A DNA stretch of 64,000 nt from Streptomyces sp. NBC_01478 (GTDB lineage Bacteria; Actinomycetota; Actinomycetes; Streptomycetales; Streptomycetaceae). The translations under genes and the position numbers were made by a program. The stretch spans positions 3,763,501 through 3,827,500 of the forward strand of contig NZ_CP109444.1 of the NCBI RefSeq assembly GCF_036227225.1, read 5' to 3'. How positions within the stretch are numbered: position 1 is the stretch's first letter; every line of letters starts with the position of its first letter. Positions 47,480 to 56,364 of the stretch are shown piece after piece. The notes under the pieces were generated by a model. That model saw nothing but the letters and a program-made list of their open reading frames with translations, was not told the origin of the DNA and did not search any database.

Positions 47480-47507
47480 ATTTCGAACGTGAGCCGAGAT
47501 TTCGAAC
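47480..47507 (+). promoter_or_regulatory. Direct repeats ATTTCGAAC, putative repressor operator
   Basis: ATTTCGAAC at 47480-47488 and 47499-47507 (19-bp period, about two helical turns), each containing the palindrome TTCGAA, right at the expected transcription start. Confidence 0.55.
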
Positions 47508-47536
47508 AGCATCGAAGAGCACAGGGGGCAACTGCC

Positions 47537-48697
47537 GTGCGCATCACGGGAATCAGTACGCACGTGGTCGGGACGCCATGGCGCAATCTGACGTACGTCC
47601 AAGTGCACACTGACGAGGGCGTCACCGGCGTGGGCGAGACCCGGATGCTGGGCCACACCGATGCGCTCATCGGTTACCTGCGCGAGGCCGAGGCAAACCA
47701 CATTCTCGGTTCGGACCCGTTCGCCGCGGAAGACCTCGTACGCCGGATGAAGTACGGCGACTACGGCCGGGCGGGCGAAATCGTGATGTCCGGCATCGCC
47801 GTGATCGAGATGGCGTGCTGGGACATCAAGGGCAAGGCCCTCGGTGTGCCCGTGTGGCAACTGCTCGGCGGCAAGGTCACCGACAAGGTGAAGGCGTACG
47901 CGAACGGCTGGTACACCACCGAGCGGACCCCGGAGGCCTATCACAAGGCCGCCCAGGGGGTCGTGGAGCGCGGGTACAAGGCCCTGAAGATCGACCCCTT
48001 CGGCACCGGGCACTTCGAACTCGACCACGAGCAGACCCTGTACGCCGTCTCCCTCATCGAGGCCGTGCGGGACGCGATCGGTCCGGACGCCGAGCTGATG
48101 CTGGAGATGCATGGCCGGTTCTCGCCGTCGACCGCCGTACGGCTCGCCCGTGAACTCGCGCCGTTCAAGCCCGCGTGGCTGGAGGAGCCGGTTCCGCCGG
48201 AGAACCTGAAGGCGCTGGAGAAGGTCGCCGCGAAGGTGGACATGCCGATCGCCACGGGCGAGCGCATCCACGACCGGATCGAGTTCCGCGAGCTGTTCGA
48301 GAGCCAGGCCGTCGACATCATCCAGCCCGACGTCGGTCACATCGGCGGTATCTGGGAGACCCGCAAGCTCGCCGCGACCGCCGAGGCGCACTACGTCCTC
48401 GTCGCCCCGCACAACGTGGGCGGACCCGTGCTGACCGCCGCCTCGCTCCAAGTCGGCTTCTCCTCCCCGAACTTCAAGATCCTGGAGCACTTCAACGACT
48501 TCGCGGACGCCGACATCAAGAAGATCGTCAAGGGCGCCCCGCAGGTGATCGACGGCTACTTCCACCTCTCCGAGGCGCCCGGTCTCGGTGTCGAGCTGGA
48601 CACCGACGCGGCGGCCGAATTCCCGCAGCAGCAGGCGCGGTTCGACCTCTGGGCGGACGGCTGGGAGCAGCGCAAGCCGAAGGGCACCCAGCAGTGA
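47537..48697 (+). CDS. Enolase-superfamily sugar-acid dehydratase (mandelate racemase group)
   Basis: A 386-residue enzyme with capping domain (1-120) and barrel. Active-site residues: Lys 151 in ALKIDPFG, Glu 190/His 192 in LMLEMHGRFSP, Glu 216 in WLEEPVPPE, Glu 242 in IATGERIHDR, His 292 in VAPHNVGGP. This suits dehydration of aldonates such as galactonate, although known GalD has Asp where this has Glu 190. The start is GTG 47537 with AGGGGGC. Its last codons overlap the next gene by 4 bp. It opens a sugar-catabolic unit. Confidence 0.88.
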   Translation: MRITGISTHVVGTPWRNLTYVQVHTDEGVTGVGETRMLGHTDALIGYLREAEANHILGSDPFAAEDLVRRMKYGDYGRAGEIVMSGIAVIEMACWDIKGKALGVPVWQLLGGKVTDKVKAYANGWYTTERTPEAYHKAAQGVVERGYKALKIDPFGTGHFELDHEQTLYAVSLIEAVRDAIGPDAELMLEMHGRFSPSTAVRLARELAPFKPAWLEEPVPPENLKALEKVAAKVDMPIATGERIHDRIEFRELFESQAVDIIQPDVGHIGGIWETRKLAATAEAHYVLVAPHNVGGPVLTAASLQVGFSSPNFKILEHFNDFADADIKKIVKGAPQVIDGYFHLSEAPGLGVELDTDAAAEFPQQQARFDLWADGWEQRKPKGTQQ

Positions 48698-49698
48698 GCA
48701 CCGCCGTCGTCATCGCGGCGCCGGGCGAGCACCGGCTCACCCCGCACGAGCCCCGGCGGCCGGACGCGGGCGAGGCGCTGGTGCGTGTCCACGCGGTCGG
48801 CATCTGCGGCAGCGACCGCGAGCTGTACCAGGGCAACAGGCCCGAGGGATACGTCCGTTACCCCCTCACCCCGGGCCACGAGTGGTCCGGCACGGTGGAG
48901 GCGGTCGGCGCCGGGGTGCCGTCGACTCTGGTCGGCCGCAAGGTCGTTGGCGAGGGCTTCCGCAACTGCCAGGTGTGCGACCGCTGTCACGCGGGCGAGA
49001 CGACGTTGTGCACGGCGGGCTACGAGGAGACCGGGTTCACCCAGCCCGGCGCGATGGCCACCACCCTCACCCTCCCGGCCCGGCTGCTCCATGTCCTCCC
49101 GGACGAGGCCGACTTGACGGCGGCGGCGCTGCTGGAACCGGCGGCCTGCATCGCGGCGGCGGCGCTCAAGGCGAACCCGCGGCCGGGTGAGCGGGTGGCG
49201 GTGGTCGGCACCGGCACGCTGGGCATGTTCGCGATCCAGTTCCTCAAGGCGAACTCCCCCGCCGAGCTCCTGGTGGTGGGCTCACGCCCGGACCGGGCGA
49301 CCCTCTCGGAACAGTTCGGCGCCACGGACTTCCGTACCAAGAACGAACCCCTCCCGGACGACTTCGACGTGGTGATCGAGACCGCCGGCTCCGCGGACGC
49401 GGCCCGTACGGCCGCGGCGCTGCTGAGGCGCGGTGGCCGTCTGGTCCTCACCGGCATCCCGGCGCCTGGCGCAAAGGGCCTCGACCCGACCGATCTCGTC
49501 GTACGGCAACTGGAGGTGCACACCGTCTTCGGGGCACCGCCGGACGCCTGGGCGCACACGGTGCGGGTGTTCGGGGCCGGGTTGCTCGATCCGCTTCCCC
49601 TGGTCACCCATGAGCTGCCGCTCGCCGAGTTCTCGCAGGCCATCGAGCTGGTGGGGTCCGGCGATCCCAAGGTCGGCAAGGTGCTGCTGCGGCCGTAG
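48694..49698 (+). CDS. Zinc-dependent alcohol/sugar dehydrogenase (MDR)
   Basis: A 334-residue NAD(P)-dependent dehydrogenase. Catalytic zinc: Cys 38 in VGICGSDRELY, His 62-Glu 63 in PLTPGHEWSG. Structural zinc: four Cys in NCQVCDRCHAGETTLC (92, 95, 98, 106). Rossmann motif VAVVGTGTLGMFAIQ. It resembles L-threonine/sorbitol/galactitol-type dehydrogenases. It starts at GTG 48694 in GTGA overlap with the dehydratase stop, so the two probably act in one pathway. Confidence 0.93.
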   Translation: MSTAVVIAAPGEHRLTPHEPRRPDAGEALVRVHAVGICGSDRELYQGNRPEGYVRYPLTPGHEWSGTVEAVGAGVPSTLVGRKVVGEGFRNCQVCDRCHAGETTLCTAGYEETGFTQPGAMATTLTLPARLLHVLPDEADLTAAALLEPAACIAAAALKANPRPGERVAVVGTGTLGMFAIQFLKANSPAELLVVGSRPDRATLSEQFGATDFRTKNEPLPDDFDVVIETAGSADAARTAAALLRRGGRLVLTGIPAPGAKGLDPTDLVVRQLEVHTVFGAPPDAWAHTVRVFGAGLLDPLPLVTHELPLAEFSQAIELVGSGDPKVGKVLLRP

Positions 49699-49710
49699 GG
49701 AACCCCAGCC

Positions 49711-49753
49711 GTACGTCGGCACGGGGTGTCCTGACCACCCCGTGCCGACGTAC
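49711..49753 (+). terminator. Perfect 18-bp stem-loop inside the catabolic unit
   Basis: Left arm 49711-49728 (begins GTACGTCGGCACGG), loop TCCTGAC, right arm 49736-49753. It starts 12 bp after the dehydrogenase stop and 67 bp before the next gene, which reads the same way. Confidence 0.8.
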
Positions 49754-49819
49754 CACCACAGTCTTTCCGTACCCCGAGCCGCGAACCTCGTCCGAAATAC
49801 CGAACGCGAAGGACAGCAA

Positions 49820-50794
49820 GTGACCGACACCGCCACGGCAGCCCGCCGGCCCGGGGAGCAGGCGCTCTCCGCGCTCGGCCTGGGTGCGCCCGCCCTCGAC
49901 CCCGCCGACGCCTCGCCGCACACCTTCCCCGGCGGCGGTCGCTGGCGCACCGAGGTCCCCTCCTGCGAGGGGCCCGAGGCGCTGGCGGTCATCCTCAAGG
50001 AGTCCTCGCGCCTCGACGTGCCGATCCACCGGATCAGCCAGGGCAGTGGCGTGTGGATGCTGACCGACTCCGAGATCACCGAGATGGTCGAGGCGTCCGG
50101 TGAACGTGACATCGAGCTGTGCCTGTTCACCGGTCCGCGCGGCACGTGGGACATCGGCGGTTCGGTGCGGTCCGACTCGCGGGGCGGGGGTCTGCGTGCC
50201 CGGGGTCATGACGCGGTCGCCGGGTGTGTCGAAGACGCCGTGCGGGCAACGGAGTTGGGGGTCAAGTGCCTGCTCGTCGCCGACGAGGGGGTGCTGTGGA
50301 CGCTGCACCGGGCGCGGACGGCCGGGATCATTCCGGCCGACACGACGCTGAAGGTGTCGGCGCTGATCGGTCCGGTCAACCCGGCCGCGTACGCGGTGTT
50401 CGAGCGGCTCGGCGCCGACTCCCTGAACGTGCCCAGTGATCTGACGCTGGATCACCTCACCGAGATCCGGCGGGTGTCGGCGGCTCCGATGGACATGTAC
50501 ATCGAGGCACCCGACGACCTCGGCGGCTACATCCGGATGTACGAGGTCGCCGAGCTGATCCGGCGCGGCGCCCCGCTGTACCTGAAGTTCGGTCTGTCCA
50601 AGGCGCCCGGTATCTACCCGTGGGGCACCCACCTCCGGGACGTCACCCTCGACACGGCGCGCGAGCGGGTACGGCGGGGGCGGCTCGCCCTCGACCTCCT
50701 CGCCCGCCACGGCGCGGACGGCGACATGGCTCCGCTGGGCTCCAGGTTGCCCGGGGCGCTGAACCGCTTCCCCACCGAGACTGCCACCGGTTGA
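49820..50794 (+). CDS. U32-peptidase-like TIM-barrel protein
   Basis: A 324-residue cytoplasmic protein starting at GTG 49820 (GAAGGAC upstream). It looks like the peptidase-U32-type barrel: ALAVILKESSRLDVPIHRIS, DIELCLFTGPRGTWDIGGSV, VKCLLVADEGVLWTLHRART, GADSLNVPSDLTLDHLTEIR and MDMYIEAPDDLGG. I see no collagenase-type Cys cluster. Its position between a sugar-acid dehydratase/dehydrogenase pair and a sugar transporter suggests an aldolase- or epimerase-like role in the same pathway, which is inference. Confidence 0.65.
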   Translation: MTDTATAARRPGEQALSALGLGAPALDPADASPHTFPGGGRWRTEVPSCEGPEALAVILKESSRLDVPIHRISQGSGVWMLTDSEITEMVEASGERDIELCLFTGPRGTWDIGGSVRSDSRGGGLRARGHDAVAGCVEDAVRATELGVKCLLVADEGVLWTLHRARTAGIIPADTTLKVSALIGPVNPAAYAVFERLGADSLNVPSDLTLDHLTEIRRVSAAPMDMYIEAPDDLGGYIRMYEVAELIRRGAPLYLKFGLSKAPGIYPWGTHLRDVTLDTARERVRRGRLALDLLARHGADGDMAPLGSRLPGALNRFPTETATG

Positions 50795-50822
50795 GCGTCG
50801 GGGACCGCGGGCCGGTCGGTGA

Positions 50823-50898
50823 CTGGTCGCGCAGTTCCCCGCGCCCCTTAGGTAGGACCAGCTCACCCCCTTAGGGGCGCGAGGAACGGCGCGACCAG
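50823..50898. repeat. Large imperfect palindrome (dispersed repeat copy D)
   Basis: Two 29-nt arms, 50823-50851 and 50870-50898, inverse of each other with three mismatches; they begin CTGGTCGCGC and end GCGCGACCAG. From memory this is one of the commonest intergenic repeats in Streptomyces. It probably terminates the U32-like gene; the remaining 100 bp to chvE show no clear promoter. Confidence 0.8.
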
Positions 50899-51004
50899 CC
50901 CCCACGCACCCGCACCGCACAACACAACCGAACCACCCCGCATCCGAACCACCCCTACACACTCGCTGCACCTCTCAACGACGAGAAGAATGAGGCAAGT
51001 TCAC

Positions 51005-52117
51005 ATGCGCATCCGCAGAAGCCGCGCCCTCCCCCTCATAGCCGGCGCCGCCACCCTCGCGCTGACCCTGTCCGCATGCGGGCAGAGCGGTTCGGGCGGC
51101 AGCAAGGAGAAGGAGAGCAGCGCCAAGGGCGGCACGATCGGCATCGCGATGCCGACGAAGTCCTCCGCGCGCTGGATCTCCGACGGCGACAACATGGTCA
51201 AGGACCTCAAGTCCAAGGGCTACAAGACCAAGCTGGTCTACGGCGAGGACGACCCGGACACCCAGGTCTCCCAGATCGAGAACATGATCACCCAGGGCGT
51301 CAAGGGCCTGATCATCGCGGCGATCGACAACAAGTCCCTGAACAACGTGCTCCAGGAGGCCGCGGACGCGAAGATCCCGGTCATCGCCTACGACCGCCTG
51401 ATCCTCGGCACGAAGAACGTCGACTACTACGCGTCGTTCGACAACACCAAGGTCGGTGTCCTCCAGGCCACTTACATCGTCGAGAAGCTCGGTCTGGACA
51501 AGGGCAAGAAGGGCCCGTTCAACATCGAGCTGTTCGCCGGTTCGAACGACGACAACAACACCAAGTACTTCTTCAACGGCGCGATGAGCGTGCTCCAGCC
51601 GTACATCGACAAGAAGATACTGGTCGTCAAGTCCGGGCAGACCGCGCTGAACAAGGTCACCACGCTGCGCTGGGACGGCACCAAGGCGCAGAACCGCATG
51701 GAGGACATCCTCACCGGCTCCTACAAGACCGGCCGGGTCGACGCGGTGCTCTCGCCCTACGACGGCATCTCCATCGGCATCCTGTCCGCGCTGAAGTCGG
51801 ACAGCTACGGCTCCGCCGCCAAGCCGCTGCCGGTCGTCACCGGCCAGGACGCCGAGCTGGCCTCGGTGAAGTCGATCATCGCCGGTGAGCAGACGCAGAC
51901 CGTCTACAAGGACACCCGCGAGCTCGCCAAGGTCGCGGACACCATGATCGACGACGTCCTCAACAAGAAGACGCCGAAGACCAACGACACCAAGACCTAC
52001 GACAACGGCACCAAGGTCGTCCCCGCCTACCTGCTCCAGCCGGTCAGCGTCGACAAGACCAACTACGAGGACGTGCTGGTCAAGGGCGGCTACTACACGG
52101 ACGCCCAACTCAAGTAA
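51005..52117 (+). CDS. chvE: ChvE-like sugar-binding lipoprotein
   Basis: A 370-residue substrate-binding protein of a sugar ABC importer, tethered outside the membrane. Signal [20 protein letters not shown] with lipobox LSAC (Cys 25). The type I periplasmic-binding fold has [69 protein letters not shown] and [20 protein letters not shown], all typical of ChvE/multiple-monosaccharide binders. ATG 51005 (GAGG 10 nt upstream) is preferred over 50990. It is followed by ATPase and permease genes. Confidence 0.93.
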   Translation: MRIRRSRALPLIAGAATLALTLSACGQSGSGGSKEKESSAKGGTIGIAMPTKSSARWISDGDNMVKDLKSKGYKTKLVYGEDDPDTQVSQIENMITQGVKGLIIAAIDNKSLNNVLQEAADAKIPVIAYDRLILGTKNVDYYASFDNTKVGVLQATYIVEKLGLDKGKKGPFNIELFAGSNDDNNTKYFFNGAMSVLQPYIDKKILVVKSGQTALNKVTTLRWDGTKAQNRMEDILTGSYKTGRVDAVLSPYDGISIGILSALKSDSYGSAAKPLPVVTGQDAELASVKSIIAGEQTQTVYKDTRELAKVADTMIDDVLNKKTPKTNDTKTYDNGTKVVPAYLLQPVSVDKTNYEDVLVKGGYYTDAQLK

Positions 52118-52161
52118 TTCCGCCGCCCTTTGACCACCACACTTGATTGGAAGGCACGACC

Positions 52162-53712
52162 ATGGCGGGACCCGTCCTGGAAATGCGCTCGATCGTCAAG
52201 ACCTTTCCCGGTGTCAAAGCGCTGTCGGACGTCACATTGACGGTCCGTCAGGGCGAGGTCCACGCCATCTGCGGTGAGAACGGCGCCGGGAAGTCCACCT
52301 TGATGAAGGTGCTCTCCGGCGTCCATCCGCACGGCAGTTACTCGGGCGACATCCTCTTCGAAGGGGAGGAGTGCCGCTTCCGTGACATCCGGGCGAGCGA
52401 GCATCGCGGCATCGTCATCATCCACCAGGAGCTGGCGCTGGTGCCGTTCCTCTCCATCGCGGAGAACATCTTCCTCGGCAACGAGCACGCCACGCGCGGG
52501 CTCATCAACTGGAACGAGACGCTGCGGCACGGCACCGAACTGCTGCGCCGGGTGGGTCTGAGCGACCACCCGGAGACCCGCGTCGCCGACATCGGCGTGG
52601 GCAAGCAGCAGCTCGTGGAGATCGCGAAGGCGCTGTCGAAGAAGGTGAAGCTGCTCATCCTGGATGAGCCGACGGCGGCCCTGAACGACGAGGACAGCGG
52701 CAAACTCCTCGATCTCATCCTGGAGTTGAAGAAGCAGGGCATCACCTGCATCATCATTTCGCACAAGCTGAACGAGATCCGCAGGGTCGCCGACTCGGTG
52801 ACGATCCTGCGCGACGGCCGCTCCATCGAGACGCTCGACGTGAAGGCGCCGGAGACGACCGAGGAGCGGATCATCTCCGGCATGGTCGGCCGCGACCTCG
52901 ACCACCGCTTCCCCGAGCGCACCCCGCACGAGGGCAAGCTGGACGCGGCTCCCGCCCTGGAGATCCGCGGCTGGACCGTGTTCCATCCGATCGACCAGCA
53001 GCGCAAGGTAGTTGACGATGTGTCAATAAATGTGCGCAGGGGCGAGATCGTCGGCATCGCCGGACTCATGGGCGCCGGCCGCACCGAACTCGCGATGAGC
53101 GTCTTCGGGCGCTCCTACGGCCGCTACGCCGGCGGCACGGTCCTCAAGGACGGCCAGGAGATCCGCACCAAGTCCGTCGCGGAGGCGGTCAAACAGGGCA
53201 TCGCCTATGTCACCGAGGACCGCAAGCACTACGGCCTCAACCTCATCGACACGATCAACCGGAACATCTCGCTGGCCGCCCTGAACAAGGTCTCCAACCG
53301 CGGTGTGGTCGACGAGCAGGAGGAGCGGCAGGTCGCCGAACGGTTCCGCAAGTCGATGAACATCAAGGCGCCGACGGTGTTCGAGCCGGTGGGCAAGCTG
53401 TCCGGCGGCAACCAGCAGAAGGTCGTCCTCAGCAAGTGGATCTTCGCTGGTCCCGAGGTGCTGATCCTGGACGAGCCCACCCGAGGCATCGACGTGGGCG
53501 CCAAGTACGAGATCTACACGGTCATCGACCAACTCGCCGCCGAGGGCAAGGCGGTGGTCTTCATCTCCTCCGAACTGCCGGAGCTGCTCGGCATGTGCGA
53601 CCGCATCTACACGATGGCGGCGGGCCGGCTGACCGGTGAGGTGCCCCGGGCCGAGGCCACGCAGGAAGTGCTGATGCGCCAGATGACAAAGGACAAAGAG
53701 GTAACGCGATGA
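52162..53712 (+). CDS. gguA: Sugar ABC transporter ATPase (double)
   Basis: A 516-residue ATPase with two fused nucleotide-binding domains. First: Walker [17 protein letters not shown], Walker [13 protein letters not shown], with a degenerate signature [15 protein letters not shown]. Second: degenerate Walker [16 protein letters not shown], good signature [15 protein letters not shown], Walker [14 protein letters not shown]. This asymmetry is normal for the MglA/GguA group. ATG 52162 has GGAAGG; an upstream TTG is part of the ribosome-site region. It overlaps the permease gene by 4 bp. Confidence 0.95.
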   Translation: MAGPVLEMRSIVKTFPGVKALSDVTLTVRQGEVHAICGENGAGKSTLMKVLSGVHPHGSYSGDILFEGEECRFRDIRASEHRGIVIIHQELALVPFLSIAENIFLGNEHATRGLINWNETLRHGTELLRRVGLSDHPETRVADIGVGKQQLVEIAKALSKKVKLLILDEPTAALNDEDSGKLLDLILELKKQGITCIIISHKLNEIRRVADSVTILRDGRSIETLDVKAPETTEERIISGMVGRDLDHRFPERTPHEGKLDAAPALEIRGWTVFHPIDQQRKVVDDVSINVRRGEIVGIAGLMGAGRTELAMSVFGRSYGRYAGGTVLKDGQEIRTKSVAEAVKQGIAYVTEDRKHYGLNLIDTINRNISLAALNKVSNRGVVDEQEERQVAERFRKSMNIKAPTVFEPVGKLSGGNQQKVVLSKWIFAGPEVLILDEPTRGIDVGAKYEIYTVIDQLAAEGKAVVFISSELPELLGMCDRIYTMAAGRLTGEVPRAEATQEVLMRQMTKDKEVTR

Positions 53713-54953
53713 GCACGGACGTGACCGCCAAGAGCCCGGCCCCCGCGCCACCGGGCAAGAGCGGATCGGCCGCGGGCGGCAGCCTGTTGTGGCTGGTGCT
53801 GGACGGCCTGCGGCGCAACATGCGCCAGTACGGCATGCTGATCGCCCTCGGTCTGATCGTGATCCTCTTCGCGGTCTGGACCGGCGGCGACCTGCTGCTG
53901 CCGCGCAACGTCTCCAACCTGGTGCTGCAGAACAGCTACATCCTGATCCTCGCGATCGGCATGATGCTGGTCATCATCGCCGGGCACATCGACCTGTCGG
54001 TCGGTTCGCTCACCGCGTTCGTGGGCGCCTTCGCCGCGGTCCTGATGGTCAATCACCAGGTGTCGTGGCCGGTCGCGTTGGTGCTGTGCCTGCTGATGGG
54101 CGCGGTGGCGGGCTCGATACAAGGGCTGTTGATCGCCTACGCGGGCATACCGTCCTTCATCGTCACGCTCGCCGGAATGCTGCTCTTCCGCGGCCTCACG
54201 GAGATCCTCCTCCAGGGTCAGACGCTGGGCCCCTTCCCCAACGGTCTGCAGAAGTTCGGCAACGGCTTCCTGCCCGCGGTCGGTCCGAACACCAACTACC
54301 ACAACATCACCCTGCTGTTGGGCCTGGCGATGATCGCCGCGGTGGTGTGGCAGGAGTTCCGCGACCGGCGCCGGCAGCAGGAGTTCTCGCTCGACGTGGC
54401 GCCGACGAAGCTGTTCCTCCTCAAGCTCGTCGTCATCGTCGCCGCGATCCTCTGGCTCACCATGCTGCTCGCCAGCTACAACGGCGCGCCGATCATCCTG
54501 ATCGTCCTCGCCGTCCTGGTGGCCGGCTACGGCTATGTGATGCGCAACTCCGTCTTCGGCCGCCACATCTACGCGATCGGCGGCAATCTGCCGGCCGCGA
54601 AGCTGTCCGGCGTCAAGGACAAGCGCGTCACCTTCCAGGTGTTCCTGAACATGGGCGTGCTCGCGGCCCTGGCGGGTCTGGTCATCACCGCCCGCCTCAA
54701 CGCGGCCTCGCCGAAGGCCGGCGACGGCTACGAACTGGAGGCCATCGCCTCCTCGTTCATCGGTGGCGCGTCCATGAGCGGCGGTGTCGGCACCGTCTTC
54801 GGCGCCATCATCGGCGGTCTGGTCCTCGGCGTGCTGAACAACGGCATGAACCTCCTCAGCGTCGGCACCGACTGGCAGAAGGTCATCAAGGGCCTCGCCC
54901 TGCTGGCCGCGGTCGGCTTCGACGTGTGGAACAAACGCAAGTCCGGATCGTAA
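53709..54953 (+). CDS. gguB: Sugar ABC transporter permease
   Basis: A 414-residue BPD_transp_2 (RbsC-like) permease with about 10-11 membrane helices after a 30-residue Pro/Ala-rich cytoplasmic start. Family motifs: [57 protein letters not shown] and [17 protein letters not shown]. It is GguB of the ChvE-GguA-GguB system, expected to import galactose, arabinose, glucose or xylose. It is translationally coupled to gguA (ATGA). Confidence 0.95.
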   Translation: MSTDVTAKSPAPAPPGKSGSAAGGSLLWLVLDGLRRNMRQYGMLIALGLIVILFAVWTGGDLLLPRNVSNLVLQNSYILILAIGMMLVIIAGHIDLSVGSLTAFVGAFAAVLMVNHQVSWPVALVLCLLMGAVAGSIQGLLIAYAGIPSFIVTLAGMLLFRGLTEILLQGQTLGPFPNGLQKFGNGFLPAVGPNTNYHNITLLLGLAMIAAVVWQEFRDRRRQQEFSLDVAPTKLFLLKLVVIVAAILWLTMLLASYNGAPIILIVLAVLVAGYGYVMRNSVFGRHIYAIGGNLPAAKLSGVKDKRVTFQVFLNMGVLAALAGLVITARLNAASPKAGDGYELEAIASSFIGGASMSGGVGTVFGAIIGGLVLGVLNNGMNLLSVGTDWQKVIKGLALLAAVGFDVWNKRKSGS

Positions 54954-54962
54954 CTTCAGCCC

Positions 54963-55006
54963 GGGCCCCGTCTGTTGACTGTCTTTCGCACAGCACGGCG
55001 GGGCCC
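54963..55006 (+). terminator. Hairpin between gguB and the Tat-exported mutarotase
   Basis: GGGCCCCG (54963-54970) and CGGGGCCC (54999-55006) around a 28-nt loop, ending 24 nt before the next start. Probably a partial terminator. Confidence 0.55.
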
Positions 55007-55029
55007 CTTCCATGTGCAGGAGCCGCTCA

Positions 55030-56184
55030 ATGGAACTGAACAGACGCACGGTCATTGCAGGCGCGGCGGCAGCGGGTATCGCCGCGAGCGCACTCGGTAC
55101 GGGTACGGCACAGGCAGCCTCGGGAGGCAAGAAGCCCGTGAAGGAACTCTTCGGCACCCTCGCCGACGGGAGCAAGGTCTACCGCTGGTCGCTGGAGAAC
55201 GGCGGCACCCGACTCAAGGTGCTGTCGTGGGGCGGAGTCGTCCAGTCCCTCGAACTCCCGGACCGGCACGGCAAATACGCCAACGTCTCCCTCGGCTTCG
55301 ACAACATCGCCGACTACGTGGCGAAGACCCCGTACTTCGGCGCGCTGATCGGCCGCTACGGCAACCGCATCGCCAAGGGCCAGTTCACCCTGGACGGCAA
55401 GAGCTACCAGCTCTCCGTCAACGACGGGGTCAACAGCCTGCACGGCGGCACCCAGGGCTTCGACAAGCACATCTGGGACGTCGAGGGCTTCACCTCCGGC
55501 TCCGACGTCGGCCTGCACCTCTACTACACCAGCGTCGACGGCGAGATGGGCTACCCGGGCACCCTCAAGGTGAAGGTGACGTACACGCTCAACAAGCACG
55601 GCGACTGGCGCATCGACTACGAGGCCACCACCGACAAGGCCACGGTCCTCAACCTGACCAGCCACGTCTACTGGAACCTCGCCGGCGAGGGCAGCGGCAC
55701 GATCGAGAACCACCAGCTCACGATCCCCGCCTCCCGCTACACGCCGACCGACTCGGGGCTGATCCCCACGGGCGAACTGGCCAAGGTCTCCGCCACCCCC
55801 TTCGACTTCCGCAAGACCAAGCCGATCGGCCGCGACATCCGGGCCGGCCACGTCCAGCAGGTGCAGGCCAAGGGCTTCGACCACAACTGGGCCCTCGACA
55901 AGGGCATCACCGCGAAGCCCGAGCACGCCGCGACTCTGCACGACCCGCACTCCGGCCGCACCCTGAAGATCGCCACCGACCAGCCGGGGCTGCAGTTCTA
56001 CACCGGCAACTTCCTCGACGGCACTCTCACAGGTACCGGCGGCCACACCTACCGCCAGGGCGACGCGCTCTGCCTGGAGACCCAGCACTTCCCGGACTCG
56101 CCGAACCACGCGAACTTCCCGTCGACGGTGCTGCGGCCTGGTCAGACGTACAAGACGTCGACGATCCACACCTTCAGCGCCTGA
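55030..56184 (+). CDS. galM: Aldose 1-epimerase, Tat-exported
   Basis: A 384-residue mutarotase with a twin-arginine signal (MELNRRTVIAGAAAAGIAAS, cleavage near AQAA) that sends the folded enzyme outside. Catalytic motifs match the cytoplasmic copy at 31805: NSLHGGTQGFDKHIWDVEGF, His in LNLTSHVYWNLAG, Glu in LCLETQHFPDSPNH. AGGAG lies 8 nt before ATG 55030; the ATG at 55012 has no ribosome site. Behind the sugar transporter, it could supply the preferred anomer to ChvE outside the cell. Confidence 0.93.
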   Translation: MELNRRTVIAGAAAAGIAASALGTGTAQAASGGKKPVKELFGTLADGSKVYRWSLENGGTRLKVLSWGGVVQSLELPDRHGKYANVSLGFDNIADYVAKTPYFGALIGRYGNRIAKGQFTLDGKSYQLSVNDGVNSLHGGTQGFDKHIWDVEGFTSGSDVGLHLYYTSVDGEMGYPGTLKVKVTYTLNKHGDWRIDYEATTDKATVLNLTSHVYWNLAGEGSGTIENHQLTIPASRYTPTDSGLIPTGELAKVSATPFDFRKTKPIGRDIRAGHVQQVQAKGFDHNWALDKGITAKPEHAATLHDPHSGRTLKIATDQPGLQFYTGNFLDGTLTGTGGHTYRQGDALCLETQHFPDSPNHANFPSTVLRPGQTYKTSTIHTFSA

Positions 56185-56279
56185 CGCCTCACGGCTGACG
56201 CGTAGTTCGGACCCGGGGTTCCCGAACTCACACCATTTTCACATCCGTTGAACAGTGCCACACCCGTCTCCGTATTGAT

Positions 56280-56345
56280 GGGTGGCCCGTGCTCCCCCGC
56301 GCGGGCCACCCAAGACGACGGGCCCGGTCGTCCCCGCCGGGCCCG
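56280..56345 (+). terminator. Two tandem hairpins before the aminotransferase gene
   Basis: GGGTGGCCCG/CGGGCCACCC (56280-56289, 56302-56311) and CGGGCCCGG/CCGGGCCCG (56319-56327, 56337-56345). The second ends 20 nt before the TTG start, next to the ribosome site. They end the mutarotase mRNA or form an attenuating leader. Confidence 0.7.
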
Positions 56346-56364
56346 CCTTCATACGGAGGTTCCA

